Part shown: in pieces, positions 10,125 through 18,025 of the stretch
Position numbering within the stretch: the first letter of the stretch is position 1
How the letters are laid out: each line of letters opens with the position of its first letter
From: Bacteroidia bacterium
GTDB lineage: Bacteria > Bacteroidota > Bacteroidia > B-17B0 > Aurantibacillaceae
Assembly: GCA_021740825.1 (NCBI GenBank)
Contig: JAIOZA010000009.1
Location: 1 to 64,000, forward strand
Reading direction: 5' to 3'
Length of the DNA stretch: 64,000 nt
Program-made: the position numbers and the translations under genes
Notes under the pieces: model-generated
Databases searched by the model: none
What the model saw: the letters and a program-made list of their open reading frames with translations, nothing else
What the model was told of the DNA's origin: nothing

Positions 10125-11330
10125 ATGACCAAATTTAAAATTGGTGTACTTCGAGAAGAAAAATCGCCACCTGATAAAAGAGTACCATTAACACCATTAA
10201 TTTGTACAGAATTATTACGTAAATACCAAAATTTGGAAATCGTTATACAACCAAGTAAAATAAGGTGCTATAGTGACGATGAATATTTAGCTTTTGGCTT
10301 AACGATGCAAGAAGACTTAAGCGATTGTGATTTATTGATGGGTGTAAAAGAAGTGCCAAAAGAAAAATTGATTCCCGAAAAAAAGTACTGTTTTTTTTCT
10401 CACACTATAAAAAAGCAAGCGCACAATATTAAATTGATGAAAGCGCTAATTGAGAAAAAAATACAAATGATTGATTACGAAACTTTAACAGATAAAAATC
10501 AAAATCGCATTATTGGTTTTGGACGTTTTGCAGGTATTGTTGGTACTTACAACGGTATTTTAGGATATGGGCGAAAATATGATTTGTTTCAAATTAAACC
10601 GGCTAATCTTTGCAGAGATAGAGCTGAGATGGAAGAAGAATTAAAAAGAGTAAAACTTCCTAATATTAAAATTGCCTTAACTGGTGGAGGCCGTGTTGCA
10701 AATGGCGCCATTGAAATCTTATCTGCATTAAGAATAAGAAAAGTTACTCCTGAAGAGTTTTTAATGGCGTCATTTAGAGAACCAGTTTACTGTCAATTAA
10801 ACCCAAGAGATTATGTAGAAAGACCTAATGATCATAATTTTGATTTGAACGACTTTTTTCAGCATCCAGAGCACTTTGTTTCTAAATTTTCTCCATTTAC
10901 AAAAGTAACTGATATTTATATTTCAGCTCATTTTTGGGATCCTCGTTCTCCTAAAATGTTTACCACAAGCGACATGAAAGCTTCCGATTTTAAAATAAGT
11001 GTTGTAGCTGACATTACGTGCGATATTGATGGTTCGGTTCCTACAACATTAAGATCTAGTACAATTGATAATCCGTTTTATGGTTACAATCCAAAAACAG
11101 ATAAGGAAGACGTTCCTTTTAATAAAGAAACAATTTGCATAATGGCTGTAGATAATTTACCATGTGAATTACCGCGAGATGCAAGTGATGATTTTGGAAA
11201 AGATTTAATGGAACGAGTTTTACCATTTATTTTACAAACAGATATCGATTTAATTATTGAAAGGGCAAGCATTTGTAAGGATGGAAAACTAACTTCAAAT
11301 TATGACTATTTAAGCGACTATGCATACTAA
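10125..11330 (+). CDS. NAD(P)-dependent oxidoreductase, alanine dehydrogenase/saccharopine dehydrogenase-like
   Basis: 401 residues. The N-terminal part (IGVLREEKSPPDKRVPLTP, then GVKEVP and FFSHT..KQ) matches the AlaDh_PNT_N/saccharopine dehydrogenase fold. A central glycine-rich segment (ALTGGGRVANGA, about residues 185-197) is the nucleotide-binding loop. The C-terminal half (VVADITCDIDGSVP, then NLPCELPRDAS) resembles lysine-forming saccharopine dehydrogenase and the lysine-ketoglutarate reductase half of AASS more than classical alanine dehydrogenase. Members of this group reduce or oxidise an amino-acid/keto-acid pair with NAD(P)H, but the exact substrate cannot be read from sequence. 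It is a single-gene unit with its own promoter and a terminator directly after the stop. Confidence 0.75.
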   Translation: MTKFKIGVLREEKSPPDKRVPLTPLICTELLRKYQNLEIVIQPSKIRCYSDDEYLAFGLTMQEDLSDCDLLMGVKEVPKEKLIPEKKYCFFSHTIKKQAHNIKLMKALIEKKIQMIDYETLTDKNQNRIIGFGRFAGIVGTYNGILGYGRKYDLFQIKPANLCRDRAEMEEELKRVKLPNIKIALTGGGRVANGAIEILSALRIRKVTPEEFLMASFREPVYCQLNPRDYVERPNDHNFDLNDFFQHPEHFVSKFSPFTKVTDIYISAHFWDPRSPKMFTTSDMKASDFKISVVADITCDIDGSVPTTLRSSTIDNPFYGYNPKTDKEDVPFNKETICIMAVDNLPCELPRDASDDFGKDLMERVLPFILQTDIDLIIERASICKDGKLTSNYDYLSDYAY

Positions 11331-11340
11331 AAAAAATAAA

Positions 11341-11368
11341 AAAGGTTAGTAATTTTACTAACCTTTTT
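11341..11368. terminator. Bidirectional terminator between convergent genes
   Basis: AAAGGTTAGT (11341-11350) and ACTAACCTTT (11357-11366) form a stem with an A/T loop, flanked by A-runs on one side and T-runs on the other. It sits between the dehydrogenase (plus) and the DivIC-like gene (minus) and can stop transcription from both. Confidence 0.8.
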
Positions 11369-11652
11369 TATTTTTGAACAAAAACAAAAACGTCTTCATT
11401 ATCTCGCTTCATTAAGTATTTTTCGCGAGCAAACGTTTCTAAACTTTTCAAATTACTTTGCAATTCTTCAACTTCCTTTTTATTATTTTCTATTTCAGCA
11501 ATATAGTAATCCTTTTCTGAATTTAATTTATTGCATTTTTTGATTAATTCATACTGAGTAAAAACATCATTTTTATCAAAGTATAGCAACCAAAAAAAAA
11601 GTCCTACAATAACCAAAAAATATTTATTTTTTAATAGTTTTAGTATAATCAT
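11368..11652 (-). CDS. DivIC/FtsB-like septum formation initiator protein
   Basis: 94 residues. One transmembrane helix near the N-terminus (about residues 12-25, VIVGLFFWLLYF) is followed by a coiled coil (about 35-75) and a short conserved tail with TFAREKYLMKRDNEDVFVF. This is the layout of FtsB/DivIC, bitopic division proteins that join FtsL and FtsQ at the septum. The tail motif (AREKY.M....EDVF) is typical of Bacteroidota members. It converges on the dehydrogenase gene with a shared terminator and diverges from the L,D-transpeptidase gene 57 bases away. Confidence 0.82.
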   Translation of the reverse strand: MIILKLLKNKYFLVIVGLFFWLLYFDKNDVFTQYELIKKCNKLNSEKDYYIAEIENNKKEVEELQSNLKSLETFAREKYLMKRDNEDVFVFVQK

Positions 11653-11709
11653 AAATTAAAAAGTATAACTTAGTTACTATAAAATTACTAGTTTTTTAGC
11701 TAGCGTCAA

Positions 11710-12504
11710 ATGTCCTTTAAAAATGTTATACATAGTTCAATGTTAGTTGTTTTAATTAGCACTATATCAATAGCGCAAATAAAAACATTAGCGTTTAAAA
11801 GTGGGCAATTAAAAAATTTGCGTGTTAAGGATGCTTATGATACAAAATGGCCTCAATTACAAACAGATTTAAAGGAGGTAAAAGTTAATGCAAATGAATT
11901 TGACATTTATTTGCGCGCTTTTAAACATGAAAAAATAGTAGAAGTTTGGATAAAAAATCAATCGGAAATACGTTATAAACTTTTTAAAACCTATGATATT
12001 TGCGCAAGCAGTGGTGATTTAGGTCCTAAACGAAAAGAAGGAGATAACCAAGTACCTGAAGGTTTCTATAGAATAGATTTATTTAACCCAAAGAGCAAAT
12101 ATTATTTAAGTATGAAGATTAGTTATCCTAATTCTAGTGATATTTTGTTAAAAGAAGGTGTTAGTGCAGGTGGTGCCATTATGATGCATGGCCAATGTGA
12201 AACTATTGGATGTTTGCCAATGACTGATGACAAAATTAAAGAACTATATGTACTTTGTTTAGAAGCTAGAAATAGAAATAATCCTATTTACATTGATATT
12301 TTTCCTGCAAAATTTAATCCTGAAAACATGGTAATGTTGGAATCAAATTACCCAAAAAATAAAATTAAATTCTGGAAATCATTAAAAGCTGGATATGATT
12401 ATTTTGAAACAAATCACTGGCTCCCAAAAATAAATATTGATTCAAAAGGAAACTATATTCTAAGTAAGGATGATATAGATGCTCCAAATACTTTGAATAA
12501 GTAA
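11710..12504 (+). CDS. L,D-transpeptidase-fold protein of the YafK/DpaA type
   Basis: 264 residues with an N-terminal signal peptide (hydrophobic stretch about residues 10-22). The YkuD catalytic region reads MMHGQCETIGCLPMTD, with His160 and the probable nucleophile Cys168. The short distance between HG and GC and the trailing PMTD match the YafK subfamily rather than classical Ldt enzymes. E. coli YafK (DpaA/LdtF) cleaves the bond between Braun lipoprotein and peptidoglycan instead of forming cross-links, so this protein may release or modify peptidoglycan-linked structures. Its true reaction is not known from sequence. It is followed by a strong terminator. Confidence 0.8.
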   Translation: MSFKNVIHSSMLVVLISTISIAQIKTLAFKSGQLKNLRVKDAYDTKWPQLQTDLKEVKVNANEFDIYLRAFKHEKIVEVWIKNQSEIRYKLFKTYDICASSGDLGPKRKEGDNQVPEGFYRIDLFNPKSKYYLSMKISYPNSSDILLKEGVSAGGAIMMHGQCETIGCLPMTDDKIKELYVLCLEARNRNNPIYIDIFPAKFNPENMVMLESNYPKNKIKFWKSLKAGYDYFETNHWLPKINIDSKGNYILSKDDIDAPNTLNK

Positions 12505-12563
12505 AAAAAAGCTATATAAACATAGCAGATACTAAATAATTATTGTGTATAACATTACCATTT

Positions 12564-12592
12564 AAAAAGAGATAGCAATATCTCTTTTTTTA
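12564..12592 (+). terminator. Rho-independent terminator after the L,D-transpeptidase-like gene
   Basis: AAAAAGAGATA (12564-12574) and TATCTCTTTTT (12579-12589) form an 11-bp stem closed by a GCAA loop and followed by more T residues. It ends 14 bases before the next start codon. Confidence 0.85.
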
Positions 12593-12605
12593 TTTTAGTA
12601 CAATT

Positions 12606-13127
12606 ATGCCACACGACATTATTTTAGAAACCAAACGTTTAATAATAAGAGAACATGTTTTAAGTGACACTCCGTTTTTCTTTACACTAAATTCAAATTA
12701 CAATGTTGTAAAATATACTGGAGACTCATCATTTAAAACGATTGAAGAAGCAGAAAAAATAGTTCAGTACGTCATAAACCAATATAAAGAAAATGGATAC
12801 GGACGTTGGTTAGTGACAGAGAAGGAAACTGGAAATCCAATAGGCTGGTGCGGTTTAAAATTCCATACAGATACAAAAGAAACAGATATAGGTTACCGAT
12901 TATTAGAAAATGCTTGGGGAAAAGGTTATGCAACTGAATCTGCTAAAGCATGTATAGATTATGGATTCAATCATTTTAATTTAAATCGAATTATTGGTGA
13001 CGCCATGAAAGAAAACACGGCATCTATCAATGTATTTAAAAAATTGGGAATGACCTATTTAAAAGACAGTTTGCTTGGTAATATAGAATCCGTTGTTTAC
13101 GAACTAAAAAAAGAAAATTACAAATAA
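12606..13127 (+). CDS. GNAT-family N-acetyltransferase (RimJ/RimL-like)
   Basis: 173 residues. The sequence begins with the usual ETKRLIIREH strand, has WCGLKF and DIGYRLLENAWGKGYATES (the acetyl-CoA pyrophosphate-binding A motif, about residues 97-117) and ends with NTASINVFKKLGM (B motif). This is the profile of the RimJ/RimL-type acetyltransferase_3 group, which acetylates protein N-termini or small amines; the substrate is not predictable here. One base separates it from the next gene, so the two are probably co-transcribed. Confidence 0.88.
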   Translation: MPHDIILETKRLIIREHVLSDTPFFFTLNSNYNVVKYTGDSSFKTIEEAEKIVQYVINQYKENGYGRWLVTEKETGNPIGWCGLKFHTDTKETDIGYRLLENAWGKGYATESAKACIDYGFNHFNLNRIIGDAMKENTASINVFKKLGMTYLKDSLLGNIESVVYELKKENYK

Positions 13128-13128
13128 G

Positions 13129-14256
13129 ATGCGCTTAACACAACGCCTTCAATTAATCAAATTAACCGTTCTTATTGGCTTATTAACGTCAATTATTTTA
13201 AGCCATCCTTTATGGGCTGCAGATAGATGGTTTCCAAAAACAACGTTGATAGAAGATTATTTTGGAGTGCCCTACCCTTACGATTACATTCAATTAGCGG
13301 TTTTAATTTTATTGATTGTATTTTCGTTTAGTGCACAAAAAAAGTTTCCTACTGTATTATTAATTATATTTTCAGTGTATATGTGTTTTGATGATCAAAA
13401 CCGATTACAACCTTGGTTTTATAATTACGTTGTTATGTCATGTATTTTGCTGTTTTATAAAAACCGCGTCGATGAGCCAAATAACTACACAGCTATATTT
13501 ATTTCACTTCAATTACTCGTTTCATTAATTTACATATTTAGCGGAATTCAAAAAATGAATTCCACATTTGTTCCAAATACGTTTGAATTAATTGCGCATA
13601 ATTTTGATGCAATTTTATCAACTAGACAACTTAACATGCTTGTTAAATTTGGTTATGCTGTTCCTTTTATAGAAGTGTGTTTTGGTGTTTTTTTATTACT
13701 AAAACCAATCCGATTTATTATTGTACCCCTTGTTATACTAATGCATATATTACTATTAATAACAATTGCACCAAGTAATAATGACTATAATTATATTATT
13801 TGGCCATGGAATGTGATGATGATTGTTTTAGTTTTATTATTGTTTGCAAGAGTAAATAAAGAACGATTTTTTGACATCTCATTTTTATTTAAAAGCTTTA
13901 GTTTTTTTATTGTTATCGTATTAATGCTAATTTTTCCACTATTTAGTTTAAATAATAAATATGATTCGTTTTTATCTAGTTCACTATTTTCTTCAAATTT
14001 AAATAAGGGGGAATTAGTGCTGTCCAATAAAGCATATCACAATCTACCTTACTACATTCGTCGCTACTGCAAAAAAAATAAAGAGAATCATATCTTATCA
14101 GTAGATAATTGGGCTAAAGATGAGTTAAATGCTCCGTGCGTGCCTGAATTTCGTATTTACCAAAACGTGCAAAACTATATTATAAGGTTAACTAAAACCA
14201 ATTCGCAGGACGTTAAGTTAAATTTTATCGAAAGAGAAAAATTAATTAGATTTTAA
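13129..14256 (+). CDS. Polytopic membrane protein, DoxX/HTTM-like, unknown function
   Basis: 375 residues with about eight hydrophobic helices through residue ~290 and a soluble C-terminal tail of about 85 residues. The segment YIFSGIQKMNSTF, followed by AVPFIEVCFGVFLLL and PLVILMHILLL, recalls the DoxX/MauE and HTTM membrane families, in which a GxxK motif in a helix and a PxxE motif are typical. I do not recognise a specific member. The start is one base after the GNAT gene stop, which suggests translational coupling. The C-terminal tail contains four cysteines or polar clusters without a known motif. Confidence 0.55.
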   Translation: MRLTQRLQLIKLTVLIGLLTSIILSHPLWAADRWFPKTTLIEDYFGVPYPYDYIQLAVLILLIVFSFSAQKKFPTVLLIIFSVYMCFDDQNRLQPWFYNYVVMSCILLFYKNRVDEPNNYTAIFISLQLLVSLIYIFSGIQKMNSTFVPNTFELIAHNFDAILSTRQLNMLVKFGYAVPFIEVCFGVFLLLKPIRFIIVPLVILMHILLLITIAPSNNDYNYIIWPWNVMMIVLVLLLFARVNKERFFDISFLFKSFSFFIVIVLMLIFPLFSLNNKYDSFLSSSLFSSNLNKGELVLSNKAYHNLPYYIRRYCKKNKENHILSVDNWAKDELNAPCVPEFRIYQNVQNYIIRLTKTNSQDVKLNFIEREKLIRF

Positions 14257-14288
14257 CTACATAATTAAAATAGTTAATCCACTAAAAA

Positions 14289-15677
14289 TTACAAATGTAT
14301 TACTTCTCCGTAGGCAGCAGCAGCAGCTTCCATAATAGCTTCGCTCATTGTTGGGTGAGGATGAATTGTTTTGATTAATTCATGCCCCGTTGTTTCTAAT
14401 TTACGAATTGCAACAATCTCTGCAATCATTTCAGTAACATTAGCTCCAATCATGTGAGCGCCTAATATTTCGCCATACTTAGCATCAAAAATTAATTTGA
14501 TAAAGCCATCTTTAGCTCCTGAAGCACTTGCTTTTCCGGATGCTGAAAAAGGAAACTTACCAATTTTTAAAGTGTAACCTGCCTCTTTAGCTTGTTTTTC
14601 GGTCATACCAACACTTGCAACTTCTGGTTGGCAATAAGTACAACCTGGTATGTTTTTATAATCAATTGGTTCTGTATGCACACCTGCAATTTTTTCAACA
14701 CAAGTAATCCCTTCTGCACTGGCTACGTGCGCTAATGCTTGACCAGGAACACAATCACCAATAGCATAATATCCCGGAACGTTGGTTGCATAAAATTTAT
14801 CAACTACAATTTTACCTTTATCAGTTGCAATACCTACAGTTTCTAAACCTAAACCAGTAATATTTGCTTCAATACCAACTGCCGATAAAACTATTTCTGA
14901 TTCTAAAACAACAGTACCTGTTTTTGTTTTTACAGTTGCTTTGCTAATGTCTCCTTTTGTATCAACGCTCTCAACAGATGCTTCTGTCATGATATCGATA
15001 CCAATTTTCTTTAATGATTTTTCTAATTGTTTAGATACTTCTTCGTCTTCTACCGGCACTATATTTGGCAAAAACTCAACGATGGTAACCTTGGTTCCCA
15101 TGGTTGCATAAAAATAAGCAAACTCTACTCCTATTGCACCCGAACCAACCACTACCATAGTTTTAGGTAATTTCGGCAAAGTCATAGCTTCGCGGTAACC
15201 AACAATTTTTTTGCCATCTTGAGGTAAATTTGGCAACTGCCGAGAACGCGCTCCAGTGGCAATAATTATGTGTTTGCCTTCAACTGTACTAACTTTTCCA
15301 TCTGCTTCTTTTACCTCTATTTTTTTACCGGCTTTAACGGTTGCCGATCCCATAATGACATCAATTTTATTTTTTTTCATTAAAAACTGAATACCCTTAC
15401 TCATACCATCCGCTACATCGCGACTGCGTTTAATAACAGCATTAAAATCAGCTTTAATATTATCGGCACTAATACCATAATCCTTTGCGTGATTTAAATA
15501 TTCAAAAACTTGCGCACTTTTTAATAATGCTTTAGTTGGTATGCAACCCCAATTAAGGCAAATACCTCCAAGACTTTCTCTTTCAATAATTGCAGTTTTT
15601 AATCCTAATTGAGAAGCTCTGATTGCAGTTACATAACCGCCTGGGCCACTACCTATAACAATAACATCGTAATTCAT
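14289..15677 (-). CDS. lpdA: Dihydrolipoyl dehydrogenase (E3)
   Basis: 462 residues. FAD-binding GSGPGGYVTA at the N-terminus, the redox-active disulfide in GGICLNWGCIPTK (about residues 36-48), the NAD-binding GSGAIGVEFA (about 178-187), a second FAD motif AIGDCVPG and the C-terminal HPHPTMSEAI with the catalytic His-Glu pair are all present. It reoxidises dihydrolipoamide in pyruvate, 2-oxoglutarate or branched-chain dehydrogenase complexes, or in glycine cleavage, in the cytoplasm. No E1/E2 genes are adjacent, so it may be a shared E3. It converges on the membrane-protein gene. Confidence 0.97.
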   Translation of the reverse strand: MNYDVIVIGSGPGGYVTAIRASQLGLKTAIIERESLGGICLNWGCIPTKALLKSAQVFEYLNHAKDYGISADNIKADFNAVIKRSRDVADGMSKGIQFLMKKNKIDVIMGSATVKAGKKIEVKEADGKVSTVEGKHIIIATGARSRQLPNLPQDGKKIVGYREAMTLPKLPKTMVVVGSGAIGVEFAYFYATMGTKVTIVEFLPNIVPVEDEEVSKQLEKSLKKIGIDIMTEASVESVDTKGDISKATVKTKTGTVVLESEIVLSAVGIEANITGLGLETVGIATDKGKIVVDKFYATNVPGYYAIGDCVPGQALAHVASAEGITCVEKIAGVHTEPIDYKNIPGCTYCQPEVASVGMTEKQAKEAGYTLKIGKFPFSASGKASASGAKDGFIKLIFDAKYGEILGAHMIGANVTEMIAEIVAIRKLETTGHELIKTIHPHPTMSEAIMEAAAAAYGEVIHL

Positions 15678-15802
15678 AGAGTGTTTTTTTAGAGGTGCTA
15701 ATATATAGTTTTTTTTATAGACTTAAAATTAAAATTTGCATAAGCAATAACACTTTTATCAAAGCATGTTAAAACACTTTTAAGTAAATACATAAAATAA
15801 AT

Positions 15803-16411
15803 TTAAACAAGATGTTTTATCACACTTAAGATGGCAGGATATGAATTAGGCAAAACTAAATCCTGTATTTCAGCTTTCGAAAACCATTCCACTTGTTCAA
15901 TATGTTCTTCAATTTGTGGCACCAAAATACCATCATATTTTGTTGTCATAGCATACCAAAATGTTTTTTTTAGCGCATAACCACCTTTGTGCTGGTAAAT
16001 GTGATAAGTTGGTTCTAACTTTTTTGTAATCGTTAATTGTGTAATTCCACACTCTTCCTCACATTCTCTTGTAGCGGCTTCTTCTGGACCTTCACCTAAA
16101 TCCAATTTACCCTTTGGCAAATCCCAATGTTTTAATCTAAAAATAAATAAGTATTTGTTTTCTTTTTCAATTAATCCACCAGCAGCATAAATGTATTTAA
16201 ATAATTTCCTGAATTTTTCTAAGCCTGATTCAGGATTTTCAGTTTCAAAAATTAATTCGGTAGTGTTAGTATTTTTAGTAAAATTTATAAATTCATCTAA
16301 TATTTCATTTTTTTTTAGAGAATCTAAATTTATAAATGATTGATTTTCTGTACTTTGATTTTTTTGTTGAAGAATGATTTTTTTTGACAAATAATATATG
16401 GTGATGTTCAT
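15803..16411 (-). CDS. NUDIX hydrolase
   Basis: 202 residues. A complete Nudix box is visible as G-KLDLG-E-GPEEAAT-RE-C-E-EE-C-G-I in the middle of the protein, matching Gx5Ex7REUxEExGU and coordinating Mg for hydrolysis of nucleoside diphosphate-linked compounds. The first ~65 residues are an extra N-terminal region common in Bacteroidota homologues next to pyrE. The substrate is not predictable. It diverges from pyrE across only 46 bases, an arrangement that suggests linkage to nucleotide metabolism. Confidence 0.9.
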   Translation of the reverse strand: MNITIYYLSKKIILQQKNQSTENQSFINLDSLKKNEILDEFINFTKNTNTTELIFETENPESGLEKFRKLFKYIYAAGGLIEKENKYLFIFRLKHWDLPKGKLDLGEGPEEAATRECEEECGITQLTITKKLEPTYHIYQHKGGYALKKTFWYAMTTKYDGILVPQIEEHIEQVEWFSKAEIQDLVLPNSYPAILSVIKHLV

Positions 16412-16442
16412 AATTTGATGTGTTTTGATACGTTAATCATGC

Positions 16443-16450
16443 TATTTTTG
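16443..16450 (+). promoter_or_regulatory. -7 promoter element of pyrE (TATTTTTG)
   Basis: TATTTTTG matches TAnnTTTG. Transcription would begin near 16457, one base before the first ATG (16458), so the pyrE mRNA could be leaderless, or translation may begin at the in-frame ATG at 16464 two codons later. Confidence 0.45.
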
Positions 16451-16457
16451 TCTTCCT

Positions 16458-17102
16458 ATGACAATGACACCATTTGATGCCGCGCATAAAGTTGCCGAAT
16501 TTTTATTACAAATCAAAGCGATTAAACTTCAACCTGAACAGCCTTTTACATGGGCATCTGGATGGAAATCACCAATTTATTGCGATAACAGAAGAACTTT
16601 ATCTTATCCACAAATCAGAACTTACATTCGTCAGCAATACGTTAATGTAATAAATGAGCAATTTGGGAAACCTGATGTTATTGCAGGTGTTGCAACTGGC
16701 GGTATTGCTCAAGGCGCATTAATTGCTCAAGATATGGGCTTACCTTTTGTATATGTGCGCAGTGAAGCAAAAAAACATGGTATGACAAATATGGTGGAAG
16801 GAGTTGTTGAAAAAGATCAAAGTGTAGTGGTAATTGAAGATTTAATTTCGACAGGCGGAAGCAGTATTAAAGCAATTGACGCATTGCGCGATCAAGGTTG
16901 TAATGTAAAAGGCATGGTTGCAATTTTTACTTATGGGTTTGATACTGCTAAAGAAAATTTAAAAAACGCAAAATGTCGTACAACAGCGTTATGTGATTAT
17001 ACTACATTAATTGATGTAGCATTAAAACATAAATACATTTCCGAAAGTGATTTAGTCTCCCTTAAAGAATGGAGAGAAAGTCCATCGACTTGGAAACAAT
17101 AA
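16458..17102 (+). CDS. pyrE: Orotate phosphoribosyltransferase
   Basis: 214 residues. The PRPP-binding motif VVVIEDLISTGGSS (about residues 122-135) and the substrate loops WASGWKSPIYCDNR and GVATGGIAQGALIA are intact. The enzyme converts orotate and PRPP to orotidine 5'-phosphate in pyrimidine synthesis. Two ATG codons (16458 and 16464) are possible starts; the predicted promoter lies so close that the second is plausible. The SRPBCC-like gene follows 12 bases after the stop and is likely co-transcribed. Confidence 0.96.
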   Translation: MTMTPFDAAHKVAEFLLQIKAIKLQPEQPFTWASGWKSPIYCDNRRTLSYPQIRTYIRQQYVNVINEQFGKPDVIAGVATGGIAQGALIAQDMGLPFVYVRSEAKKHGMTNMVEGVVEKDQSVVVIEDLISTGGSSIKAIDALRDQGCNVKGMVAIFTYGFDTAKENLKNAKCRTTALCDYTTLIDVALKHKYISESDLVSLKEWRESPSTWKQ

Positions 17103-17114
17103 TAATATATTCTT

Positions 17115-17513
17115 TTGGCACACTTTAGTATACTAAGCGAGACTCATTCATTGCAATCAAGTGCTTATAATGTGTTTGATTTCATGGGTGATTTCAATAA
17201 TTTTAAACACTTATTACCTGAAGATAAAATAACTAATTTTGAGTGTACATCTGAGCAATGTTCGTTTGGTATAAAAGGATTGATGCCCTTAACCATAAAA
17301 ATAAAAGAACGTATACCTAAATCGCAAATTACTTTTGAAACCACTGGTGTAGCAAAATTTGTTTTCACATTGCATATTCATTTGTTAGAAAATCAAAAAA
17401 CAAATATTGAACTTGAAGGTGATATGAATCCATTTATTAAAGCAATGGCCGAAAAACCTTTAAGAGAATTAGTAAATACAATGGCTACTAAATTAGCTGC
17501 TGTTGTTATTTAA
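17115..17513 (+). CDS. SRPBCC-like (polyketide cyclase/START fold) protein
   Basis: 132 residues, with a TTG start 12 bases after pyrE. The sequence has the helix-grip pattern of small SRPBCC proteins: an N-terminal strand, a helix FDFMGDFNNFKHLLPE, then alternating beta strands, and a long C-terminal amphipathic helix (AMAEKPLRELVNTMATKLA). Such proteins bind hydrophobic ligands or modulate partner proteins; no catalytic residues or specific ligand can be read. Bacteroidota often carry this small protein after pyrE. The TTG start is supported by spacing and by the length of the fold. Confidence 0.7.
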   Translation: MAHFSILSETHSLQSSAYNVFDFMGDFNNFKHLLPEDKITNFECTSEQCSFGIKGLMPLTIKIKERIPKSQITFETTGVAKFVFTLHIHLLENQKTNIELEGDMNPFIKAMAEKPLRELVNTMATKLAAVVI

Positions 17514-17633
17514 TTTATCTATTAAGTATAATCAATTTCCATATATACTTAGGTAAAAAAAGGTTACAAAAAATATCTAACCAAATTCATAAGAAATTAC
17601 CAAGCAATCCCTATTTATAATTTACATACTAAA

Positions 17634-17933
17634 ATGAACATACATAATTTTAAAATAAATGTTGCTATTCAGTTATTACCAAATAAATGCACAGCTGATA
17701 AAATTGAATTAATTGATAAAGCAATTGCTTGCATCAAAGCTTCTGGATTAAAACATTTAGTCTGCCCTTTTGAAACAGTAGTAGAAGGCACTTATAAAGA
17801 AATTTTTGATTTAGTAGATTTAATCAGAACAACTACTTTAAACAATGGTTGCGAAGAGTTATTAGTAAATATGAAAATGCACGCTGGAAACAAAGATTTA
17901 TTTTTTGAAGATAAATTGCTGAAGTATTCATAG
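17634..17933 (+). CDS. Thiamine-binding/MTH1187-like (UPF0045, YkoF-fold) protein
   Basis: 99 residues. The pattern INVAIQLLP, then DKIELIDKAIACIKASGL, then PFETVVEGTYKEIFDLVDLI matches the MTH1187/YkoF-like ferredoxin-fold family (DUF77), described as thiamine-binding in YkoF. No thiamine riboswitch or transporter gene is nearby, so a role in thiamine salvage is only a family-based guess. Confidence 0.78.
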   Translation: MNIHNFKINVAIQLLPNKCTADKIELIDKAIACIKASGLKHLVCPFETVVEGTYKEIFDLVDLIRTTTLNNGCEELLVNMKMHAGNKDLFFEDKLLKYS

Positions 17934-17966
17934 TTTTTAATTACTATTTTTGCAGCTAGTGTCACG

Positions 17967-18010
17967 TCGAGCGCAGTCGAGACGCTTTTATTGTTCTCGA
18001 CTACGCTCGA
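17967..18010. repeat. REP-like hairpin repeat before the CCA-adding enzyme
   Basis: TCGAGCGCAGTCGAGA (17967-17982) and TCTCGACTACGCTCGA (17995-18010) are 16-base arms with one mismatch around a 12-base loop. The mismatch is C-A in plus-strand RNA and G-U in minus-strand RNA. The block is GC-rich against AT-rich surroundings and looks like the short palindromic repeats scattered in many Bacteroidota genomes. It ends 15 bases before the GTG start of the next gene. Confidence 0.75.
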
Positions 18011-18025
18011 ACTAACAAAAACTAA

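Noticed and set aside
13791-14027. Minus-strand frame opposite the membrane-protein gene
   Set aside because: Fully inside a well-supported gene and lacks any recognisable feature.
17523-17551. TAAGTATA/TATACTTA palindrome after the SRPBCC-like gene
   Set aside because: 8-bp A/T-rich arms with a 13-base loop and no T-run; not convincing as a terminator.
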